In this document: positions 5,352-11,558 of the stretch, piece by piece | Position numbering within the stretch: the first letter of the stretch is position 1 | Layout of the letters: each line of letters begins with the position of its first letter | From: Anaerolineae bacterium | GTDB lineage: Bacteria; Chloroflexota; Anaerolineae; E26-bin7 | NCBI GenBank assembly: GCA_029933115.1 | Contig: JAOZOT010000076.1 | Location: forward strand, 1-11,558 | Length of the DNA stretch: 11,558 bases | Reading direction: 5' to 3' | The notes under the pieces: model-generated | The model's database searches: none | What the model was told of the DNA's origin: nothing | The model's input: only the letters and a program-made list of their open reading frames with translations | Program-made: the position numbers and the translations under genes

Positions 5352-7475
5352 ATGGTCAAAAATCGAATCCAGTTGGCTATGATCTTGCTTGTGCTTGCAG
5401 CTTTTGCTCTGCGGATGCACCGCCTGGACTATCAGGCCCTGCGCGGCGACGAGGCCTTCGCCCTTATCTTCGCCCAACAGCCCTTGGGGGAGATGTTGCC
5501 TTCACTGGCCACCGGCGAACCCCATCCCCCTCTCTACTACGCCACCCTGCACCTCTGGACCTCTCTACTGGGCCAGGGAGAGTTCGCAGCCCGTTTCCTG
5601 TCTGTGTTTGCGAGCGTCCTGACCGTTCTCCTGATTTACCGCCTCGGAGCGGCGCTTGGCGAGGTGAAAATAGGATGGCTGGCAGCCCTTCTCGGGACCA
5701 TCAACCCGTTTCTGATCTGGCACGGCCAGGATGTGCGGATGTATTCTATGCTGGCCTGCCTGGGACTGGGATCGGTCTGGCTCTTCTCCAGTTTGTTGTC
5801 TGGCGTGGCTCCGGGGCGGGAAGGGAAAAGCCGCAGGAAGAGCCTCTGGGCTGGCTATGTCATTCTCTCTGTTGGGGTCCTCTACGTCCACTACTTCAGC
5901 CTTTTCATCCTGGCTGTAGAGAATCTGACGTTTTTCTGCCTGTACCTCTTCCCCGGTCGAGGAGAAGACGACACAGATGATTTTGCTCCGGCCGGATTTG
6001 TAATCCGGCCGGCGGGAGTGGACAAGGGGCAGAGGCATCTGCTGAGGCGCTGGTGTGTGTCTCAGGCCATAATCGCCATTCTGTACGTCCCGTGGATCGT
6101 CTATGTGGGCAAATTCATGCTGGGCCACACCAAGGACTGGATCGAACCGGTGAGCCTACTCTCCTTCCTGAAGAGATTCTTTGCCGTCTACAGCCTGGGC
6201 ACGACCATTCCCCACGATCGCGCCGGCCTGCTGGTGTGGGCCTTTATCCTCACCTTTCTACTGGGCTGCTATGGCCTCACACGCCTGTCCAAGGAGAAGG
6301 CTGTCACTTTGGGCACGTATCTGCTCTTGCCTACCGCCGGGATCTGGCTGATTTCACTGTTCCGGCCCATCTTTGACGAAAGGTACCTCATCATCGTCGC
6401 CCCGGCCTATTGCCTCTTCCTGGCTCTGGGCCTAGGGGTTCTATTCCAGCAGCGGTGCCCCGAGCTCTGTCGAAAGGCCGTCGAAAGGTTGACCACCCTG
6501 GCCCGTTGGCAGAGCAGCGGGGCTCGTTCTGCGCTGGCCGAAGGTGAAACTGGGAGCACAGGCTGGCGCTTGGCCCCTGTGGTAGCAGGGGGGGTACTTC
6601 TGGCGCTCATGCTTGCTTCGTCCGGCTACTCGCTATTCAACTATTTCTACGTGTCGGCTTACGCCAAGAGCCCCAACTGGCGAGCCCTCGTGACCACCCT
6701 CCGCCGACAGAGCGCCCCCGGTGATCTGGTCATCCACAATTACCCCGACCCTGCTCTGCAATATTACCTTCAAGACGAGTTGCCCTTGGTCGTCTTGCCT
6801 ACCGACTCGCCACTCGACCCTGTGGCTACGGCTGAGGCGCTGGCCAAGCTGGCCGCGGAGCATCAACGGCTCTGGCTGGTGCCCCAACCCTCCGCGCTGT
6901 GGGATGCCAACGGCTTTGTCGAGAGTTGGCTGGACCGACACTGCGATAAAGTCCATCAGGAAGCGGTCGGAGCGCTGTCATTGAGCCTCTACCTCACACC
7001 TTCGGTTTTCCTGAGCCAGATGACACCTCTCGACGCCCGCTTTGCCGACAAGGTGGAGCTATTGGGCTACAGGCTGGCTACCGATGTCACCGGCCCTCAA
7101 TCGGGCGTCTTGACCACAGCACCCAACACCGCTCTGCGCCTGACACTGTATTGGCACGTCCTGGCCCCCCTGGAGATCAGCTACACCGTCTTCACCCACC
7201 TGCTCGACGCCAATGGCCAGCTGTGGGCGCAAAAGGATAACCTGCCTGTACGAGGCTCTTACCCCACTACTGAGTGGCGGGTTGGTGAAACGATTGTGGA
7301 CAAGTATGATATAGTCGTCCCTCCCGACGCGCCAGCAGGCCAGTATGAATTGGAGGTGGGGCTATATGACGTGACGACCGGCCAGCGCTTGCCCCTAGTG
7401 GAAACAGGGAGTGATGGAGAGCGCGGAGGGCGAGAGGAGCGGGTTTTGCTATCCGACAGAATAGTGGTAAAATAA
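5352..7475 (+). CDS. GT39-like (ArnT/PMT-type) membrane glycosyltransferase with one C-terminal module
   Basis: The 707-residue product is a GT-C-fold polytopic glycosyltransferase. Such enzymes take a sugar from a polyprenyl-phosphate donor and attach it to an acceptor outside the membrane. After the first membrane helix comes LRGDEAF, with the acidic pair D33-E34 expected in the first external loop, then EPHPPLYY (56-63) and WHGQDVRMYS (D127). Many hydrophobic segments follow up to about residue 433. Next are an extracytoplasmic domain (about 434-555) and one beta-type module (about 557-707) with YTVFTHLL, DNLPV.G.YPTT.W and YDVTTGQRLPL. ATG 5352 is used because it lies just before the first helix. 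The frame extends back to ATG 5214, but that stretch is not protein-like. No good ribosome binding site is visible, so the start is uncertain. The donor and acceptor are not identifiable. Confidence 0.87.
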   Translation: MVKNRIQLAMILLVLAAFALRMHRLDYQALRGDEAFALIFAQQPLGEMLPSLATGEPHPPLYYATLHLWTSLLGQGEFAARFLSVFASVLTVLLIYRLGAALGEVKIGWLAALLGTINPFLIWHGQDVRMYSMLACLGLGSVWLFSSLLSGVAPGREGKSRRKSLWAGYVILSVGVLYVHYFSLFILAVENLTFFCLYLFPGRGEDDTDDFAPAGFVIRPAGVDKGQRHLLRRWCVSQAIIAILYVPWIVYVGKFMLGHTKDWIEPVSLLSFLKRFFAVYSLGTTIPHDRAGLLVWAFILTFLLGCYGLTRLSKEKAVTLGTYLLLPTAGIWLISLFRPIFDERYLIIVAPAYCLFLALGLGVLFQQRCPELCRKAVERLTTLARWQSSGARSALAEGETGSTGWRLAPVVAGGVLLALMLASSGYSLFNYFYVSAYAKSPNWRALVTTLRRQSAPGDLVIHNYPDPALQYYLQDELPLVVLPTDSPLDPVATAEALAKLAAEHQRLWLVPQPSALWDANGFVESWLDRHCDKVHQEAVGALSLSLYLTPSVFLSQMTPLDARFADKVELLGYRLATDVTGPQSGVLTTAPNTALRLTLYWHVLAPLEISYTVFTHLLDANGQLWAQKDNLPVRGSYPTTEWRVGETIVDKYDIVVPPDAPAGQYELEVGLYDVTTGQRLPLVETGSDGERGGREERVLLSDRIVVK
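5988..6012. repeat. Perfect 11-bp-stem palindrome inside the first glycosyltransferase gene
   Basis: CCGGCCGGATT (5988-5998) and AATCCGGCCGG (6002-6012) are exact complements around a TGT loop. It codes in frame for about residues 213-221 (the AGFVIRPAG stretch), in a charged, low-conservation loop between membrane segments. It looks like a short dispersed palindromic element tolerated inside a coding region. A stable mRNA hairpin is the direct consequence. Confidence 0.6.
7446..7473 (+). promoter_or_regulatory. Possible internal promoter for the SDR gene
   Basis: TTGCTA (7446-7451, four of six to TTGACA), 16 bases, then TAAAAT (7468-7473) preceded by TGG. The box ends on the first base of the glycosyltransferase stop codon. 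The 12 bases at 7464-7475 are identical to those at the promoter upstream of that glycosyltransferase (5233-5244). A transcript would start near 7480, ahead of the preferred GTG start at 7562. Confidence 0.3.
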
Positions 7476-7561
7476 TGACGCGGAAAAGCGAAATATGGAG
7501 GGCGCGGAAGAGCAAGTTGCCAGATTGTCCCGCGCGGGGCAAAAGGAGAGAGATAGACGAA

Positions 7562-8557
7562 GTGAAAGATTACCAAACCGAGTTCGTGGGAAAGAACGTT
7601 TTGATTACCGGTGGCCTTGGCTTTATCGGCAGCAACCTGGCCATTAAACTGGTTGAATTGGGCGCCCACGTCACCCTGGTGGACGCTATGATCCCTGACT
7701 ATGGCGGCAATCTGTTCAACATTGAGCCCATCAAGGACAGAGTGGTCGTCAATTTCTGTGACATCAGAGATGCCAACGCCATGAACTATCTGGTGAAAGG
7801 CCAGGATTACATCTTCCACCTGGCCGGTCAAGTGTGCCATGTCATGAGCCTGACCAACCCTTTCCCCGACATTGACATCAACATCAAAGGGACAGCCATC
7901 GTAATGGAAGCTTGCAAAGCACACAACCCTGAGACAAAAGTTATCTACACCGGGACCAGGGGGCAATATGGCTCAAGCGTAAAGTTGCCCGTCAGCGAGG
8001 ACGCGCCAACCAACCCCAAAGGCATCTACGAGATTTCGAACCTCACGGCGGAAAAGATCATCAAAGTGTATTGCGATGTCCACGGCATTGACTGCGTTCT
8101 GCTGCGTTTGACCAATACCTACGGGCCTAGGGCTCAAATGAAACACTCCCGGTACGGGGTCGTGAATTGGTTCGTGCGGCTGGCGATTGACGACGACACC
8201 ATCAAGGTCTTTGGAGATGGGCAAATCCTCCGCGATTTTCTGTTCGTGGACGATTGCGTTGAGGCGTTGCTGATGAGTGCCGTCTGCCGGCCGGCCATAG
8301 GTGAAATTTTCAACGTAGGCGTTGATAAACCGACCAAGATCATCGAGTTGGCCGAGACGATTATCCAAGTAGCAGGAAGCGGTCGCTGGGAGTTCGCCCC
8401 TTTCACTCCAGAGAGGAAAGCACAAGAGCCGGGTGATTTTTACTCCGACATATCCAAAATCAGGCGCATCGTGGGCTGGGAACCAAAGACCTCTCTGGAA
8501 GAGGGCCTACGCCGAACCGTTGAATATTACCGGCGTTACAAAGACTATTACTGGTAA
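7562..8557 (+). CDS. NAD-dependent epimerase/dehydratase (extended SDR), nucleotide-sugar type, with altered active site
   Basis: From GTG 7562 the product has 331 residues. The Rossmann motif GGLGFIG gives GxxGxxG at G17, G20 and G23. An acidic residue at the end of strand 2 (LVDAM, about 41) favours NAD. GTRGQYG (T132) and RLTNTYGPR are hallmarks of nucleotide-sugar epimerases and dehydratases. The usual YxxxK pair reads Y156-EIS-N160, so the catalytic lysine is asparagine. The C-terminal LRDFLFVDDCVEALL, GEIFNVG and IVGWEPKTSLEEGL segments are complete. The frame also opens at ATG 7475, overlapping the upstream stop as TAATG, but the extra 29 basic residues do not resemble the family and put the glycine motif too deep. 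GGAG lies 13 bases before the GTG, a rather long spacing. Placed between two glycosyltransferases, it probably supplies or modifies their sugar. Confidence 0.87.
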   Translation: MKDYQTEFVGKNVLITGGLGFIGSNLAIKLVELGAHVTLVDAMIPDYGGNLFNIEPIKDRVVVNFCDIRDANAMNYLVKGQDYIFHLAGQVCHVMSLTNPFPDIDINIKGTAIVMEACKAHNPETKVIYTGTRGQYGSSVKLPVSEDAPTNPKGIYEISNLTAEKIIKVYCDVHGIDCVLLRLTNTYGPRAQMKHSRYGVVNWFVRLAIDDDTIKVFGDGQILRDFLFVDDCVEALLMSAVCRPAIGEIFNVGVDKPTKIIELAETIIQVAGSGRWEFAPFTPERKAQEPGDFYSDISKIRRIVGWEPKTSLEEGLRRTVEYYRRYKDYYW

Positions 8558-8581
8558 AGGCCACACTCACGCTGAAACATT

Positions 8582-8589
8582 GAGGTGAT
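8582..8589 (+). promoter_or_regulatory. Extended ribosome binding site fixing a TTG start
   Basis: GAGGTGAT matches the extended complement of the 16S rRNA 3' end. The GAGG core lies 7 bases before TTG 8593. An in-frame stop at 8581-8583 prevents any earlier start, and no ATG occurs in this frame until 8713. Confidence 0.7.
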
Positions 8590-8592
8590 GAT

Positions 8593-11558
8593 TTGCGAGG
8601 TGACACAACGGAAAGACTTGGGCCCCACTTCTGCTGGCGGCCGATTGCAAATCCAGCGAGAGCAGTTCGCAATCTGACAGGGCTCACCGGCGCAAAAGCG
8701 ACGAGGCTTCTGATGCTGTTGTTGGTCATCGTGGCCTTTGCCCTGAGAGTGTATCAACTGGATGCCAAAAGCATCTGGTTCGATGAGAGTCACAGCCTCA
8801 ATCGAGCCAGCCTCGATCTCCTTTCCATCGCCTCTGGCAAGCAGGTTTGGGGAGAGAGGGTTATCCGGGATAGGACGCACGTTCCCTTGTATTTCCTTCT
8901 TCTCCACTTCTTTATAAAATCGGCCGGAGACAGCGATTTCACCCTGCGTTTCCTTTCGGTCATATTTGGGGTATTGACCGTACCTCTGATCTATTTTATG
9001 GGCAAAAAGCTCTGCCATGCCCGCATCGGTCTGTGGGCCGCTTTGCTGGCTACTTTTTCACCCTTCTACCTCTGGTATTCCCAGGAGGCGAGAATGTATA
9101 CCCTGCTCGTCTTCCTGGGGCTTCTCTCTTTTTATTGCTTGCTGCGGGCCATTGGTGAGAATAAAGCAGGCTGGTATGCCGCCTACGCCGTGAGTGCAAC
9201 GGCCATGCTCTACACCAGCTTGTTCTCCTTCGAGTTGTTTGCTTTTGAGGGCCTTCTGGGATTACTGGCTGCCTGGAAGCCACGCCGTGAGCCTTCGTCC
9301 CCAGACCGGGCCGAAGGGCAAGACGAACAGCGCCGCCGTTGGGTTATACCGGCCGTTTTCGTCATCATCTCTCTGGCTTTTCTGCCTGGCCTGTGGCCCC
9401 ATCTGATGTGGCTGGGACCCAAGCGGCCACAATCAAGGGACTACAATTACTGGCCTGTCATTCTGTTGGACGTTCTGAACTCTCACAACTTTGGCCTTTC
9501 CCTTGATCCTACCAAGCTCACGCTGTTCAATCTGGCCTTGCTGGTGGTCTTTATTATCGGCCTTCTCTCCCTTGGTGTAGGACAGGGTAGCAACTCGCCT
9601 CATTGCACAACTCAGAACTCCGCTCAGGACAGAGCCCAGCATCGCTGGAATAGCAGCCTTCTCCTTTTGGGGTACGTCTCTGTCCCCATCATCACCCTGT
9701 ATCTGGTCTCTCAGTTGCAACCGCTCTACCGAGGTAGCCGCTATTTGATGATCATCAGCCCGGCCTATTACCTCGGCTTGGCGGCCGGGTTGGTGGCCAT
9801 CAAGCGCCGGACCAAGCCGGTCTTTCTGTTGTGCCTGGGTCTGATCCTGGGAGGGATGTTGCTGTCTGATTACAATTACTTCTTCAGCCCAGATTATCAT
9901 AAAGAGGACTATCGCTCTGTGGCCCGTTACGTTGAGGAACACTCGCAGGTCGGTGATGTGATCGTTGGAGCCAGTTTCGACAGTTGGGCTTTTCCCCACT
10001 ACTATCGGGGATCCCTTCCCATGATCTGGCTGCCCAGGCCGGGTAAGGACATGCTCACCGATGTGCAAGAGTTGGCGCGCCAGTACGATCGCATCTGGCT
10101 GGTCGGCGACCGTCTTTTCGAGCACGACTACCAGGGACGGGTCAGAGCCTGGCTGGACGATAGTCTTTTCAAAACAACTGCTCTGGTTTTCCCCAGCTAC
10201 GGTTCTAGCCCCACCTTGCAAGCCTACTTGACCACCTCTCCGCTTCTGGATCGCCTGCCCGCTCTCCAGCATCCCCTGGAAGCCAGCTTTGGCGGGAGGA
10301 TAGCCCTGCGAGGTTATGATCTGCCCCTGGGGGTTCCCCCGGCCGGAGGGCGTCTGCGCCTGACTCTGTATTTGCAGGCTGAACAGGCTATGGAGGGGGA
10401 TTATAAAATTTCGGTGCGCCTAGTTGACAGCGAGGGACATCTCTGGGGCCAATACGACAATCTGCCTCTCAACGGGGCTTTCCCCACCTCCCATTGGTCG
10501 CCCGGGACCATCGTCCGGGAATGGTGTGACGTGCCCATCCAACCGGGGACGCCGCCGGGAAGTTACCGGCCGGAGGTGCGGATCTACCGGCCAGACAAGG
10601 CCGAGAACCTGGAGGTCTTTGTCGGAGGGAAGTCGCAAGGAGAGGCTATCACCCTGGGGCCGGTCGAAGTCTCAGAACCAACCCAGGTAACATCCCTGGC
10701 GGAGGTGCCTGTCCAGCATCGCCTGGAGGCCGATTGGAACGGCGGCCTGAAGCTGCTGGGGTATGATTTTGCCCCTCAGGTCTATCAGCCAGGCGACGGG
10801 CTAACTCTGTCCCTGTACTGTCAGGCTACCGATCCTCCGGAAAAGGATTACTCTCTTCGCTTGCAGTTGGTGGACAGGACGGGGGCAGTCCTGGCCGAGA
10901 GCCTCTCCTCTCCAGGAGGCGCAGCCTATCCGACCGGTCGGTGGGGAGAAGGGGTGGTTATCAAAAGCCAGCACGACCTGACCATACCACCAGATGCTCC
11001 CGGCGACAGATTGAAACTCAGAGTGAGTCTGGTTGGTCCAGAGGGTGAGCCCTTGCCGGTTCGGCGTCAGCCCTGGGCTTTTTGGCCCAAGAAGCATCTG
11101 GATTTGACCACGGTCCGGGTCTCTGAAAGGGAACGTTCCTACCAGTTGCCCTTCATCGAGCACACCATGCGGGCCAACCTGGGGGACGAGGTAGAGTTTC
11201 ACGGCTACAGCTTGGAGTCGGCCCAGGTCGAGCCGGGCGGCGTCCTTCGCTTAACCCTTTATTGGCGGACCGGCCAGCGCATGAGGGTCAGCTACACTGT
11301 TTTCACCCATCTTCTGGGCGAAGATGGGAACATTTGGGGTCAGAGGGACAATATACCGGTGAACGGCACTTATCCTACGACGGGCTGGGTAGAAGGTGAG
11401 GTCATCACTGACGAGTATGAGCTCCCTGTCAAACCAGACGCACCGCCCGGCGACTACCAAATCGAGGTCGGCATGTACGATGCGACCACCGGTCAGCGCC
11501 TGCCCGTCTTCGACGAGAGTGGAGCCCGATTGCCAGGAGACCGCATCTTGTTGGATCA
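8593..11558 (+). CDS. GT39-like membrane glycosyltransferase with tandem C-terminal modules, truncated by the window edge
   Basis: The frame is open without a stop from TTG 8593 to the window end, giving 988 residues and continuing. A basic, non-membrane N-terminus of about 40 residues precedes the first helix. The GT-C signature SIWFDESHS (D64-E65) follows, then HVPLYF in place of the HPPLYY of the upstream gene, and LWYSQEARMYT (Q164-E165). The membrane core ends near residue 430, and an extracytoplasmic domain resembling that of the upstream glycosyltransferase spans about 431-555. Three modules then follow in tandem from residue 562. The total exceeds the usual 500-700 residues for the family. 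The start rests on the strong ribosome binding site. ATG 8713 (residue 41), at the first helix, is the alternative and lacks such a site. The gene begins 35 bases after the SDR stop, so the two are probably co-transcribed. Likely role: transfer of a lipid-linked sugar to a surface acceptor. Confidence 0.85.
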   Translation, partial: MRGDTTERLGPHFCWRPIANPARAVRNLTGLTGAKATRLLMLLLVIVAFALRVYQLDAKSIWFDESHSLNRASLDLLSIASGKQVWGERVIRDRTHVPLYFLLLHFFIKSAGDSDFTLRFLSVIFGVLTVPLIYFMGKKLCHARIGLWAALLATFSPFYLWYSQEARMYTLLVFLGLLSFYCLLRAIGENKAGWYAAYAVSATAMLYTSLFSFELFAFEGLLGLLAAWKPRREPSSPDRAEGQDEQRRRWVIPAVFVIISLAFLPGLWPHLMWLGPKRPQSRDYNYWPVILLDVLNSHNFGLSLDPTKLTLFNLALLVVFIIGLLSLGVGQGSNSPHCTTQNSAQDRAQHRWNSSLLLLGYVSVPIITLYLVSQLQPLYRGSRYLMIISPAYYLGLAAGLVAIKRRTKPVFLLCLGLILGGMLLSDYNYFFSPDYHKEDYRSVARYVEEHSQVGDVIVGASFDSWAFPHYYRGSLPMIWLPRPGKDMLTDVQELARQYDRIWLVGDRLFEHDYQGRVRAWLDDSLFKTTALVFPSYGSSPTLQAYLTTSPLLDRLPALQHPLEASFGGRIALRGYDLPLGVPPAGGRLRLTLYLQAEQAMEGDYKISVRLVDSEGHLWGQYDNLPLNGAFPTSHWSPGTIVREWCDVPIQPGTPPGSYRPEVRIYRPDKAENLEVFVGGKSQGEAITLGPVEVSEPTQVTSLAEVPVQHRLEADWNGGLKLLGYDFAPQVYQPGDGLTLSLYCQATDPPEKDYSLRLQLVDRTGAVLAESLSSPGGAAYPTGRWGEGVVIKSQHDLTIPPDAPGDRLKLRVSLVGPEGEPLPVRRQPWAFWPKKHLDLTTVRVSERERSYQLPFIEHTMRANLGDEVEFHGYSLESAQVEPGGVLRLTLYWRTGQRMRVSYTVFTHLLGEDGNIWGQRDNIPVNGTYPTTGWVEGEVITDEYELPVKPDAPPGDYQIEVGMYDATTGQRLPVFDESGARLPGDRILLD
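10276..11558 (+). repeat. Three tandem divergent beta-type modules coded in the second glycosyltransferase
   Basis: Module A starts at residue 562, B at 711 and C at 859. Each opens with a xxGYxx strand, then LRLTLY or LTLSLY, a central loop, and a PPG- or PDAP-containing strand. The loop motif DN(L/I)P(V/L).G.(Y/F)PT..W is kept in A, in C and in the single module of the upstream glycosyltransferase, but B keeps only the YPT..W end. Module C is closest to the upstream single module: 46 of 74 residues match over the YTVFTHLL to TGQRLP span. This points to duplication from a shared ancestor. C is cut by the window edge. No known domain name is claimed. Confidence 0.75.

Noticed and set aside
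5114..5359. N-terminal extension of AOR to 5359
   Set aside because: It contains the AOR promoter and ribosome binding site, and the family N-terminus begins at ATG 5113.
7259..7966. 235-residue minus-strand open frame across the glycosyltransferase-SDR junction
   Set aside because: It is antisense to two well-supported genes and has no recognisable motifs.
9433..10272. 279-residue minus-strand open frame
   Set aside because: It is antisense to the second glycosyltransferase, which reads without stops and with family motifs on the plus strand.

Overview
The window is a GC-rich bacterial segment with seven protein-coding genes that can be supported, one of them running off the right edge. 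The mix is a FemA/B-type aminoacyltransferase, a tungsten-type aldehyde:ferredoxin oxidoreductase, an Uma2-family protein, and large GT39-like membrane glycosyltransferases with extra C-terminal modules. This suggests an anaerobic or thermophilic member of the Chloroflexota (Anaerolineae-like). That assignment is inference from gene content: there is no rRNA or other marker here. No tRNA, rRNA, CRISPR array or transposase was seen.

Left part (1-3263). A FemA/B-like gene on the plus strand meets a membrane-anchored calcineurin-like metallophosphoesterase on the minus strand tail to tail, with the two stop codons overlapping. Upstream of the phosphoesterase lie its promoter, a short decayed copy of the start of an Uma2 gene, and then an intact Uma2 gene. 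A 118-bp MITE-like inverted-repeat element fills most of the gap between Uma2 and the next gene.

Middle (3263-5351). A full-length aldehyde:ferredoxin oxidoreductase is read on the minus strand from a textbook promoter (TTGACA, 17 bp, TAAAAT) with a strong ribosome binding site and an almost minimal leader. A 238-bp divergent intergenic region separates it from the right-hand cluster.

Right part (5352-11558). A plus-strand cassette reads GT39-like glycosyltransferase, NAD-dependent epimerase/dehydratase (SDR), then a second and longer GT39-like glycosyltransferase. The two glycosyltransferases are paralogues with the same order: GT-C membrane core, extracytoplasmic domain, then C-terminal beta-type modules. 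The first carries one module. The second carries at least three in tandem and is still open at the window end. It is missed easily because it starts with TTG and has no stop in the window. The simplest reading is a cell-surface glycosylation cassette in which the SDR makes or modifies a nucleotide sugar and the membrane enzymes move lipid-linked sugars onto extracytoplasmic acceptors. Donor and acceptor cannot be read from sequence.

The most notable points are the tandem C-terminal modules of the second glycosyltransferase, an SDR whose YxxxK motif reads YEISN, a phosphoesterase whose GNHD motif reads GSVD, a perfect palindrome inserted in frame in the first glycosyltransferase, and the MITE-like element ending at the oxidoreductase stop codon.
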